Made by a program: the position numbers and the translations under genes. This document shows, one piece after another, positions 24,472-32,532 of a stretch of 64,000 nt of DNA. A model generated the notes under the pieces. That model saw only the letters and a list, made by a program, of their open reading frames with translations, was not told where the DNA came from and did no database searches. The stretch comes from Cyanobacteria bacterium OH_CBrB_359. Lineage in GTDB: Bacteria; Cyanobacteriota; Vampirovibrionia; Gastranaerophilales; Gastranaerophilaceae. The stretch covers positions 248,001 through 312,000 of the forward strand of contig JAEZET010000004.1 in the NCBI GenBank assembly GCA_023433065.1, given 5' to 3'. Each line of letters starts with the position of its first letter. The stretch's first letter is position 1.

Positions 24472-25263
24472 TTAAAAAGATGCAAAATATTTTACCGCTT
24501 GATTTACTCTTGGGCCTGTTCTATTAATTATGTCCTGTTCATATTTATTAAGAAAAACAATTTTACTGCCCGGAAAAAGGTTTTTAAGTTTTGTGATATT
24601 CGTGCAAAAACATACCAGAACTATATCAGGTTTTGATTTTATGGCGAATTCAGTTGAAATGGCCGGATAATAGCTGTTTATTGATTCTGTAACGGAAATT
24701 TGTCCTGATTTTTTAATTATATCTGACACAAAGCTTTTATTTCCGATAGTAATCAAGGGATTGGTCTGTACCAGATATAATATTTTTTTGGGTTGTTTAG
24801 TTTTAGTTTTTTTTATGTCTGATTTGATTTCATTAACAAGTTTTTTGGCATTTTCTTCTTTTTGTGTAAGTTTTCCAAGTACTAAAATATTTGAATAAAT
24901 GTCGTCAATATTTTTAAATTCAAAAAAAATAGGTTTAATTGAAGTTTTGTATAAATCTGTTAATAGCGGTTTAGAGGTATCAAGAGCTAAAATATAGTCA
25001 GGATGCATTCTTATGATTTTTTCCTTATTTAGGAAAAATGTGTCTCCGATGATTTCCTTTGATTTAACAGCAGGTGGGTAAGTGCAGGACGTCGATACTC
25101 CTATGAGGCTGTCTTGTGCCCCGATTTTATAAATAATTTCCGTAATCCCGGGAATTAGACTGACAAATACTTTTGCATTTGCACAATTGAACATTCCTGA
25201 GAAAAATATTATTAAAAAAGAAATTATGCTAATTAAATATCTGTACATGGATATTCTCATCAT
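24472..25263 (-). CDS. btuF: Cobalamin ABC transporter substrate-binding protein (BtuF-like)
   Basis: The 263-residue protein has a signal peptide (SIISFLIIFFSGMF, ending near CANA) and a periplasmic-binding fold of the BtuF/FecB class. Landmarks are VSLIPGITEIIYKIGA, LIGVSTSCTYPP, and a long central helix. It overlaps the upstream ATPase gene by 35 bases. Its first in-frame ATGs are at 25,263 and 25,260, with another at 25,248 giving a more compact signal peptide. It is the last gene of the riboswitch-headed operon, so B12 or a related corrinoid is the likely ligand. Heme or siderophore binding is the alternative by fold alone. Confidence 0.82.
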   Translation of the reverse strand: MMRISMYRYLISIISFLIIFFSGMFNCANAKVFVSLIPGITEIIYKIGAQDSLIGVSTSCTYPPAVKSKEIIGDTFFLNKEKIIRMHPDYILALDTSKPLLTDLYKTSIKPIFFEFKNIDDIYSNILVLGKLTQKEENAKKLVNEIKSDIKKTKTKQPKKILYLVQTNPLITIGNKSFVSDIIKKSGQISVTESINSYYPAISTEFAIKSKPDIVLVCFCTNITKLKNLFPGSKIVFLNKYEQDIINRTGPRVNQAVKYFASF

Positions 25264-25951
25264 TATTTATGACTTTAAAACTCATATTATAAATATCTTT
25301 TAACCTTTCTTCAGTGAAGAATTCATTTCTACAAGCACAATATAAATCTCTTTTTTTATTAAGCCCCAAAAAATAATCTCCATAGCTTGAAGAAAGATTT
25401 AAATCATGAAGTATAACAATACTTGTAATCCCTTTTTGTGTAAGTTTTTTAATTATGTCGAGAACTTTTATTTGATTAATTAAATCCATATTTGATGTGG
25501 GTTCGTCAAGAAGAAGTAAATCGGCACCTGAAACTAATCCTAAAGCTATATTTGCTTTTTGAAGTTCACCGGCGCTTAAGTTTTCAACCAAGACATTTTT
25601 TTTATCAATTATCTCAAGTTCTTCAAGTATAGTATCAATTTTGTTTTTTTCGCTTTTTTCAAGGTACCACTTCCAATTTTCTCTGTAAAAAATAGAAGCA
25701 ACATATTCATATAAACTTAAACCTTTTTCATATTTAATCTTTTGCGGCAGATAAAAAAGATCGGAACATTTATTATCGATTTTTATCGAGCATGGTTTTA
25801 TGATTCCTGCTATTATTTTGATTAAAGACGTTTTGCCTGCACCGTTAGGTCCAACTATGATGCTGATTTTACCTTTTGGAATTTCAAAAGCAAGGTCATT
25901 AAAAAATATAGAATTGTCATATTTTAAAAAGAGGTCTGATACTTTAATCAT
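25229..25951 (-). CDS. btuD: Cobalamin ABC transporter ATPase (BtuD-like)
   Basis: The chosen ATG follows a GGGAGGTG ribosome site at about eight bases; a GTG three codons upstream is inside that site. The protein has 240 residues and the full ABC set: Walker A GPNGAGKTS near residue 37, signature LSAGELQKAN, Walker B LLLLDEPTSNMD and the His switch HDLNLSS. Short Q-loop region YLPQKIKYE fits importers of the FecE/BtuD class. Its start overlaps the end of the permease gene by eight bases. It energises import of the corrinoid across the inner membrane. Confidence 0.88.
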   Translation of the reverse strand: MIKVSDLFLKYDNSIFFNDLAFEIPKGKISIIVGPNGAGKTSLIKIIAGIIKPCSIKIDNKCSDLFYLPQKIKYEKGLSLYEYVASIFYRENWKWYLEKSEKNKIDTILEELEIIDKKNVLVENLSAGELQKANIALGLVSGADLLLLDEPTSNMDLINQIKVLDIIKKLTQKGITSIVILHDLNLSSSYGDYFLGLNKKRDLYCACRNEFFTEERLKDIYNMSFKVINNDENIHVQIFN

Positions 25952-26921
25952 TGAAAACACCTCCCTTTTTCGTAAGGAAAATTACAAATATAGGTGCTCC
26001 GATAAATGCAACAACAAGTCCTAATGGGATTTGAAGAGGATAAATCGCAACTCTGGATACAAAGTCTGCAAAAAGAATTAAAGATGAGCCTATTAAAATG
26101 TTAACAAAAAACAACCATCTGAAGTCTTGTCCTATAATCATTCTTGATATTTGAGGAGCTATTATCCCTACAAATCCTAAAATGCCTGCTGAAAAAACAC
26201 TTATTGATGACAAAAACGCCGAAGCAATGATTATTAATATCATGTAAAGATTCTTCTTTACTCTGAAAGAAGAGATTAAAGCATCATCAAGCCTCATAAA
26301 ATTAAGCTTAGGCACTAAGAGCAAACTTGCCAGAATTGCAATAAAAAACATAGTTAAAAGTGCCTTATCAGAAATCATCTCGTTGCCGGCCAGTCCGCCT
26401 GAGAGAATAAGCATCATTACATAAGCTTTATCAGGATGCATCAGTATTATTAATGATATGAGTGCGCTGACAAAAATGTTTAAAGAAAGACCGATTAATA
26501 TTAATTTTGTAATTGCAAATCTACTGAATCCCGAGATTAAAATAACAATAAGAGAAGATAATATGGCCCCTAAAAAACCGAAAAATGAATAATTTGCACT
26601 GTTAAACCACAATATTGAAAGAACAATACCCAGTCCTGCACCTGAAGAAATCCCTGTGATATAGGGTTCAGCCAGAGGATTTTTTGACACTGACTGCATA
26701 AACATTCCGGCTAAAGCGAGGCATGCCCCTGCGACAACGGCTTTTATTGCTCTTGGGAATCTCAATACTTTGAGTATTATACTATCAGAGTCATTTGTAA
26801 GCTGAAAAGCCTTTGTTACATAATCTATTCCGATATCTTTATAACCTGCAAATACTGATAGATAAAGGCAGATTATAAAGATAGTGAATAAAATTATTAA
26901 AATTATTATTTTCTTTTTCAT
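25944..26921 (-). CDS. btuC: Cobalamin ABC transporter permease (BtuC/FecCD family)
   Basis: This 325-residue protein has the FecCD/BtuC layout with about ten membrane segments. Conserved blocks are LRFPRAIKAVVAGACLALAG in the second helix region, SKNPLAEPYITGISSGA, and the coupling region FVGIIAPQISRMIIGQDFRW. A loop GFVGIIAPQ is characteristic of the family. It would form a dimer with two copies of the ATPase encoded directly downstream. The gene begins 23 bp after the receptor's stop codon, so receptor and transporter are one transcript under the riboswitch. Confidence 0.88.
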   Translation of the reverse strand: MKKKIIILIILFTIFIICLYLSVFAGYKDIGIDYVTKAFQLTNDSDSIILKVLRFPRAIKAVVAGACLALAGMFMQSVSKNPLAEPYITGISSGAGLGIVLSILWFNSANYSFFGFLGAILSSLIVILISGFSRFAITKLILIGLSLNIFVSALISLIILMHPDKAYVMMLILSGGLAGNEMISDKALLTMFFIAILASLLLVPKLNFMRLDDALISSFRVKKNLYMILIIIASAFLSSISVFSAGILGFVGIIAPQISRMIIGQDFRWLFFVNILIGSSLILFADFVSRVAIYPLQIPLGLVVAFIGAPIFVIFLTKKGGVFND

Positions 26922-26944
26922 AACATCCTCTTAAGGATATTATA

Positions 26945-28981
26945 TTACAATGTTTTCTCAGGTAAATTATACTTAACAAAAATCCCTGCCATAAAATGTA
27001 TCCCGGGGGCATAATATGAAGTATTTCCGGAGCGATACATTGATATTTTTTGGTTAAGAAGATTGTAAATAGTTCCTCTGAAATAAACATTGGCATCCTT
27101 GTAACTGAATAATCTTATATTAGTGCCAAGCCTAACGTCAGTGTATCCCGGAGCTCTTGTAGTTGATTGTGAGGACATTGTTCTGCTTGAAGCTGTTTCA
27201 ATTCCTGCAAAAGCATTGAATCTTTCATGCGGAGTCCAGTAAAGTGTTCCGTTTATTCTATTATTAGGGCAAGCGGGTAAATTCATGCCTGTTTCTTTAT
27301 CTTCAGAGTCTGTGTATGTATAATTAACTGTGGCTTTAAATTTTTCATTTGGCGTCCAGGTTGCTCTTCCTTCATAACCTTGGATACGAGCGCTATTAAT
27401 GTTTTTATAGGTCCCGTTCCATGTTATAGGGTCTGTATAATAACCTATATAATTTTTATAGTCATTGTTAAAATATCCGAAATCGAATGATAATTTGTCA
27501 TTGAAGAAGCTTTGTTCAACTCCTGCATCCCAGCCTGTCATATCTTCCGCTTTAAGATTTGGATTTGGCAAGAGACTTGCCCAACCAAAGTTCATTCTTG
27601 CGAATCTTTGATATAAAGTCGGAGTATTTACGCTTTGCCCCCAAGAACCTCTGAATTTAGTTTTGGCACCTTCTATTTTAAATGTAGGCAAAACTAATGC
27701 GGCTGAACCGTTAGGGAGTACATATGTCCCGAAAGCGGAATTGTTAACAAGCCTTGCGCCGCCTCTTAAAAATAGTTTATCTTTAACATTTATTACATCA
27801 TTAAGGAATATATCATTTTGTATTGTATTGCCGTTAAATTTATTGTTTAAGATGCTTCCCCAAGAGGTATCTGAAGAATCTGAGCTTATAAATTCACTTT
27901 CAAGGTTGTAGCCTAAAGATAATGTATTCCAATCTTTATATTTAACGTTGTGTTGGGTTAAGAAGTTTAATCTTGTGCTGGAAATTTTTGAGAGTGATTC
28001 ATATGTAGCATCAGAATTTATAGAATCAGGTAAAATTAAGTTATCGGAATTATTGTGATATAAGCCGAATCTTGTAGTATAGTTGTACCAATCCTTTGGT
28101 GTATGATCAAAAGATACAACATTCATTATATCAATATTTTTAGCATAACTGTTTGGAGATTGGTAAGGAGCATAAGTCCAGTTGTCATATCCTACGCCGA
28201 TATCTTTTCTGGCTCTTGAAAATCTGAATACATCTCTTACCTCAGCTTTTCCTTCAAGGACTCTCATTCCGATATTACTTACTAAATGAAGGTTGTTATA
28301 GTCATCATTGCGTATTCTGCCTAAGTCAGTGACTTTCATGCCTCCATCGTTTTTAAGCCAGGTTAAACCCAAATAATAGTCTTTCTTTTCATCTCCGCCC
28401 ATTACAGCGAATCTTTCTTTGAAGGCACCGTAATTTCCCATCTCTGAGCCGGTTTCTATAGATAAAGGACCACGTCCCCTTCTTGTCTGTACGGCAATAA
28501 GTCCGCCTGATGCGTTTACTCCGCTGACATTACCTTGAGGACCTCTTATAACTTCTATTCTTTCAATGTCATCAGACATATAAAATTGAGGTTCTATTCC
28601 GGGTGATGTCATAGATGGTCTGTCTACTCTCATACCATCCATTGTAAATCTTACTCTGTCTACACCTCTCATCCTTACAGATGAAGGGGAACCCATTGAA
28701 CCATTTGCATTTTGAATTGTTAAGCCTGCAACTTGATTTAATAGTTGTGCGAAAACAGGTGAGCCTTGATTTTTAATATCATCAATTGTTATTACATCAA
28801 CACTTGCGCCTGAACTTTGAATAGGTTCAGCCATATTGCTTAGTGAGTAAATCTCTTTTTCATTGATCCCGCCATACAAAACGTTTTTTTCTTGTTCAAG
28901 TTTAACTTCTTCAATTCCTAACGCATAAGAATTACTTAAAAATATAAGTAACATGCTACAAAAACAAATTTTTTTATACAT
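26945..28981 (-). CDS. btuB: TonB-dependent cobalamin receptor (BtuB-like)
   Basis: The 678-residue protein has a signal peptide (about residues 1-20, ending NSYALG). A plug domain includes IDDIKNQGSPVFAQLLNQVAGL, VRMRGVDRVRF and IERIEVIRGPQGNVSG. A 22-stranded barrel follows from about residue 180. The end, GIFVKYNLPEKTL, lacks the classic terminal Phe but has the alternating pattern. Clear TonB-box sequence is not visible, though a segment near residue 25-30 may serve. The upstream cobalamin riboswitch makes vitamin B12 the most likely substrate. No tonB/exbB/exbD genes occur in the window. Confidence 0.88.
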   Translation of the reverse strand: MYKKICFCSMLLIFLSNSYALGIEEVKLEQEKNVLYGGINEKEIYSLSNMAEPIQSSGASVDVITIDDIKNQGSPVFAQLLNQVAGLTIQNANGSMGSPSSVRMRGVDRVRFTMDGMRVDRPSMTSPGIEPQFYMSDDIERIEVIRGPQGNVSGVNASGGLIAVQTRRGRGPLSIETGSEMGNYGAFKERFAVMGGDEKKDYYLGLTWLKNDGGMKVTDLGRIRNDDYNNLHLVSNIGMRVLEGKAEVRDVFRFSRARKDIGVGYDNWTYAPYQSPNSYAKNIDIMNVVSFDHTPKDWYNYTTRFGLYHNNSDNLILPDSINSDATYESLSKISSTRLNFLTQHNVKYKDWNTLSLGYNLESEFISSDSSDTSWGSILNNKFNGNTIQNDIFLNDVINVKDKLFLRGGARLVNNSAFGTYVLPNGSAALVLPTFKIEGAKTKFRGSWGQSVNTPTLYQRFARMNFGWASLLPNPNLKAEDMTGWDAGVEQSFFNDKLSFDFGYFNNDYKNYIGYYTDPITWNGTYKNINSARIQGYEGRATWTPNEKFKATVNYTYTDSEDKETGMNLPACPNNRINGTLYWTPHERFNAFAGIETASSRTMSSQSTTRAPGYTDVRLGTNIRLFSYKDANVYFRGTIYNLLNQKISMYRSGNTSYYAPGIHFMAGIFVKYNLPEKTL

Positions 28982-28984
28982 AAA

Positions 28985-29100
28985 ACACCCTCATGCTCGT
29001 GAGTAAACATTGCTAATAAGTATTCTGACTTAAACACACCTTGTGTTCATTACAGTTGCGGCACAGCCTTGGATTTGCACCAAAGTTTCCTCATTAACAA
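28985..29100 (-). promoter_or_regulatory. Cobalamin riboswitch
   Basis: On the minus strand the leader contains GAGGAAACTTTGGTGCAAAT, then TCCAAGGCTGTGCCGCAAC, then TGTAATG and a later AAGTCAGAATAC. This order reproduces the aptamer core, including the B12 box (complement of about 29,050-29,066). A short CTCA...TGAG hairpin lies at the receptor start and could hide the GAGGG ribosome site, so control is probably at translation initiation. Confidence 0.9.
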
Positions 29101-29104
29101 ATTC

Positions 29105-29133
29105 ATATTAGCAGTGCTTTTTTTATTTGTCAA
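29105..29133 (-). promoter_or_regulatory. Promoter of the cobalamin uptake operon
   Basis: A consensus -35 TTGACA (complement of 29,128-29,133) and -10 TAATAT (complement of 29,105-29,110) are exactly 17 bp apart. They lie directly before the riboswitch. Confidence 0.75.
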
Positions 29134-29187
29134 CATAAATTTAAAATAGTCATAATAAGATAAAATTTATATTATAATTACCATAAA

Positions 29188-29910
29188 ATGATACAGGTCA
29201 AAAATGTAATTTTAATAATAACTTCGTTATTTTTTGCTGTGATAGGTGGCTTAAATGCGGCATTTTCACAACAAACAGTTTTTAATGTCCCGAGTGCGGA
29301 TGTAACTCCTAAAGGAAAGTTGTTTTTGCAGCAGGAATCGCAATTCAGGGCATGGAATCCTGATGCGTTCTGGTGGGGAACAGGATATAGCGCTTATGGC
29401 ATAGGGCATAATACAGAACTTGATTTAACCATTTTTAATGTATCAGCTCCTTCAAGCAACAATATCACCTTGGGTTCGGGATTTAAAAGTGTATTTTTAA
29501 TACCCAAATTGGATAAAAAATATCCTGAAAGAGAATATAAATTCACTATAGGAAGTGAAGTCTTGACCTCTCTTGAAGGAAAAGGCGTCGGAACCTGGAC
29601 ATATACTCATTTAAGCGGAAGACTTCCTGTCGTAAAAACAAGACTTACAGGAGGTGTCAGTTACGGTAGCAAGCAGGTTTTCGGAAGAGATGTTTTTTGT
29701 TTTATAACGGCAGTTGAGCAACCGGTTACAAAAAAATTAAGTATTATAATGGACTGGTTTTCAGGCAATGAACATTTTGCAGGTTTTTTAATTCCCGGTG
29801 TAAGCTATGCTCTTCCCGATAATAAAATGATTTTTGTCGGTTATCAAATCCCAAATAGCTCAAAATCAGGGTCATCAGGATTTGTTATTGAACTTTCAAA
29901 AATTTTCTAA
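29188..29910 (+). CDS. Probable outer-membrane or secreted protein, unknown
   Basis: The 240-residue protein has a signal peptide (ILIITSLFFAVIGGLNAAFS, cleavage likely near Gln28). The rest alternates polar and hydrophobic residues, with many Gly, Tyr and Phe. It ends in ELSKIF, a terminal Phe as in many outer-membrane barrel proteins. No domain is recognised. A TATAAT at 29,173-29,178 lies only nine bases before the ATG, so the leader would be very short. It is transcribed away from the cobalamin operon, so a role in B12 uptake is possible but unsupported. Confidence 0.6.
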   Translation: MIQVKNVILIITSLFFAVIGGLNAAFSQQTVFNVPSADVTPKGKLFLQQESQFRAWNPDAFWWGTGYSAYGIGHNTELDLTIFNVSAPSSNNITLGSGFKSVFLIPKLDKKYPEREYKFTIGSEVLTSLEGKGVGTWTYTHLSGRLPVVKTRLTGGVSYGSKQVFGRDVFCFITAVEQPVTKKLSIIMDWFSGNEHFAGFLIPGVSYALPDNKMIFVGYQIPNSSKSGSSGFVIELSKIF

Positions 29911-30076
29911 TGTTTGAATTAATTTAAATTTATGTTTTATATAGGCTACAGTTAAATTTTGGGGAAGTGCAAATTGTGTAAAATTATGTAAATTTTATGC
30001 GAAATTTTTGTAAAAACAGTACAAAAAAGTTATTCTTGAGGTTTAGTAAGATGTATGTGTTTATAGGAGTCCCTTA

Positions 30077-32521
30077 ATGCAGATAGCGGGTTTATCAGCT
30101 GCGTATGGTCTTTCGGTAGCAGAAAAAACTAAATTTGAAAACAATAAACATGTTGATTTTTCTGCTAAAAATCACTTAATTTCTGCTGAAAAGTCGTTTT
30201 CTTATAACACCCTATCTTCACAAGCTTTGAAATCCAATATTGTTCCTTTCTTGGGGCTAAATTCTTCAGGAACAAGCGATATAAAACTTGGTTGTAACTA
30301 TGACAATAAAACGAAAAATCTACAATTCGGGGTATTTTCTAAACACGCTACGAGGATTGAATTATATATATTTGATAAACCTATAAACGGAAAAGTCATT
30401 AAAACTCAAGTCTTGGAAAAACAAGGAGATAAATGGGTAACTCAAATTGACAAGCAGGCACAAACAGAAGCCGGTCTTGATATCGATGGACAAAAGCCGG
30501 TTTACTATGGCTATAGGGCCTGGGGACCTAACTGGAATTATGATAAAAAATGGAAACCCGGTTCAGATAAAGGATTTGTATCCCATGTGGATTCTAAAGG
30601 TAACAGATTTAATCCAAACAAGCTTCTTACAGATCCATATGCCAGAGAAATAAGCCATGATCCTTTGATATACAATATAGATGGCGTTACTAACCTGGAT
30701 GATACGATTTATGCAACAGGTAAAAATTACTATTTAAAAGATTCTGCAAAGCTTGCTCCCAAAAGTATTTTCGTTAAATTGCCCAAAATTTCAACAGGTA
30801 TTAAGCCCCAAAGAGCTATTAAAGATGATGTGATTTATGAAGTTAACGTTAGAGGATTTACAAAGGAAGATTCCTCTATTCCTGAAAAATACAGAGGTAC
30901 GTATAAAGGTGCAGCATTAAAGGCCCAATATTTAAAGAATCTTGGGGTTACAATGGTTGAGTTTTTGCCTGTTCAGGAATTTCAAAATGATGCAAATGAC
31001 CATCCCGATATGATTAAAAACGGTCAAAATTATTGGGGTTATATGACAAATGCATTCTTTGCTCCTGACAGGAGATATTCCTCTGATAAATCAGCAGGCG
31101 GTCCGACAAAAGAATTTAAAGAAATGGTGAAAGCATTTCACGATGCGGGCATAAAAATATGTCTTGATGTGGTATATAACCATACTGGCGAAGGTTCTTT
31201 ATGGGATGGAAATCGTGATACAGTAAAACTCTATTCATATAGAGGGTTGGATAATCAGACTTATTATGAACTTTCTCCGGATAATATTCATGATGAAAAT
31301 TTAAGCGGTTGCGGAAACACATACAACAGCGGCAATATTCAGGCTACTAATTTAATTACCGAAGCAACAAAATATTGGGCAGAAGAAATGGGTATTGATG
31401 CATTCAGGCATGATGAGGCATCACTCTTAGGTAACAGCAAAGATAACGGCGGTTTTTCTTTTGAAATAAATAATCCGAATTTATACTTACAAAAAGTTAA
31501 AAAGGCAGTTGACTTAAGAACCCCCGATAAGGAAAAAGGCAGTGTCGAAGTAATAGCAGAACCTTGGGGTTGTGCAGACGGCACATATCAGGAAGGTAAT
31601 TTCCCTCCTTTCTGGATGGAATGGTGCGGTAAATTCAGAGACGTAATTCGTAAAAGTTTTATGTATCCCAATCAGATTTCTTTGGGCGAGTTAGCTGCTG
31701 CAGTGACTGGTTTTCCTAATGTATATGGCTATGTAAGCATGATTCCGGGAATGAGCGGACATAACAGGACACGTGCAATTAATATGGTGTCTGCGCATGA
31801 CGGTTTTACTTTGAATGATGCATATAGCTACGCCAGAAAAGACAATAATCAACCTGATTTTAACTCTGGCGGGGGGATGGAATCGGAACTTTCAATAAAA
31901 TCTGCTAATGCAGTAGATAAAAAAAGGAATATAAGAAATTCAATTCTCTCCTTAATGATTTCCAGAGGTACTCCGATGCTTTCAGGCGGAGATGAATTTA
32001 TGAGAACGCAATACGGCAATAATAACCCTTACAACCAGGATAAGCATAAGAATTATTTTAGCTGGCAGTTGACTCAAGACCAAAGAAAAATGCAAGAATT
32101 TACAAAAAGGGTAATTGCATTCAGAAAAGAACATGCGGCTTTAAAAGACAATTCTTATTATAGCGGTATCGATAAAAATCGAAACGGCTTAAAAGATATA
32201 ACATGGCTTACTAACAGTGCGGATGAAATAACAAATAGCCATTATTTTGATAAATTGGAAAACGGTTTTTTGGCATACAGAATAGACGGTACAGAATTTA
32301 ACGATTCGGCGGCGTCAATTTACGTAGCTATGAATAAAGGCAAAAAAGATAATTCTTTAATTCTTCCTGATAATCAACCCGGTAAACATTGGTATTTTGT
32401 TGCCGATACAAGTGAAAATACAGAGCAATACAATAACATTATGGAGATAGGTAAAGAATGTCGAGTTGATTACGTGCATAATATATCTGCGGGTAGTATG
32501 ATGATATTTATTGAAAAGTAA
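30077..32521 (+). CDS. glgX: Glycogen debranching enzyme / isoamylase (GlgX-type, GH13)
   Basis: The 814-residue protein has about 70 N-terminal residues of low complexity (with HVDFSAKNH). A carbohydrate-binding module-like domain follows (about 75-240), then a GH13 catalytic barrel. Catalytic regions are intact: DVVYNHT near residue 363, AFRHDEA with the nucleophile Asp near 445, VIAEPWG with the acid Glu near 494, and VSAHDGF with the transition-state Asp near 574. GGDEFMRTQYGNNNPYNQD is typical of GlgX/isoamylase. It would hydrolyse alpha-1,6 branches in glycogen or limit dextrins. AGGAG precedes the ATG. It is in an operon with the GH77-like gene 11 bp downstream. Confidence 0.9.
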   Translation: MQIAGLSAAYGLSVAEKTKFENNKHVDFSAKNHLISAEKSFSYNTLSSQALKSNIVPFLGLNSSGTSDIKLGCNYDNKTKNLQFGVFSKHATRIELYIFDKPINGKVIKTQVLEKQGDKWVTQIDKQAQTEAGLDIDGQKPVYYGYRAWGPNWNYDKKWKPGSDKGFVSHVDSKGNRFNPNKLLTDPYAREISHDPLIYNIDGVTNLDDTIYATGKNYYLKDSAKLAPKSIFVKLPKISTGIKPQRAIKDDVIYEVNVRGFTKEDSSIPEKYRGTYKGAALKAQYLKNLGVTMVEFLPVQEFQNDANDHPDMIKNGQNYWGYMTNAFFAPDRRYSSDKSAGGPTKEFKEMVKAFHDAGIKICLDVVYNHTGEGSLWDGNRDTVKLYSYRGLDNQTYYELSPDNIHDENLSGCGNTYNSGNIQATNLITEATKYWAEEMGIDAFRHDEASLLGNSKDNGGFSFEINNPNLYLQKVKKAVDLRTPDKEKGSVEVIAEPWGCADGTYQEGNFPPFWMEWCGKFRDVIRKSFMYPNQISLGELAAAVTGFPNVYGYVSMIPGMSGHNRTRAINMVSAHDGFTLNDAYSYARKDNNQPDFNSGGGMESELSIKSANAVDKKRNIRNSILSLMISRGTPMLSGGDEFMRTQYGNNNPYNQDKHKNYFSWQLTQDQRKMQEFTKRVIAFRKEHAALKDNSYYSGIDKNRNGLKDITWLTNSADEITNSHYFDKLENGFLAYRIDGTEFNDSAASIYVAMNKGKKDNSLILPDNQPGKHWYFVADTSENTEQYNNIMEIGKECRVDYVHNISAGSMMIFIEK

Positions 32522-32532
32522 CAGAGGTACAT

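Noticed and set aside
25190..25215. Lipobox in the BtuF-like protein
   Set aside because: The residues before the Cys (MFN) do not fit the lipobox; a signal peptidase I site after ANA is at least as good.
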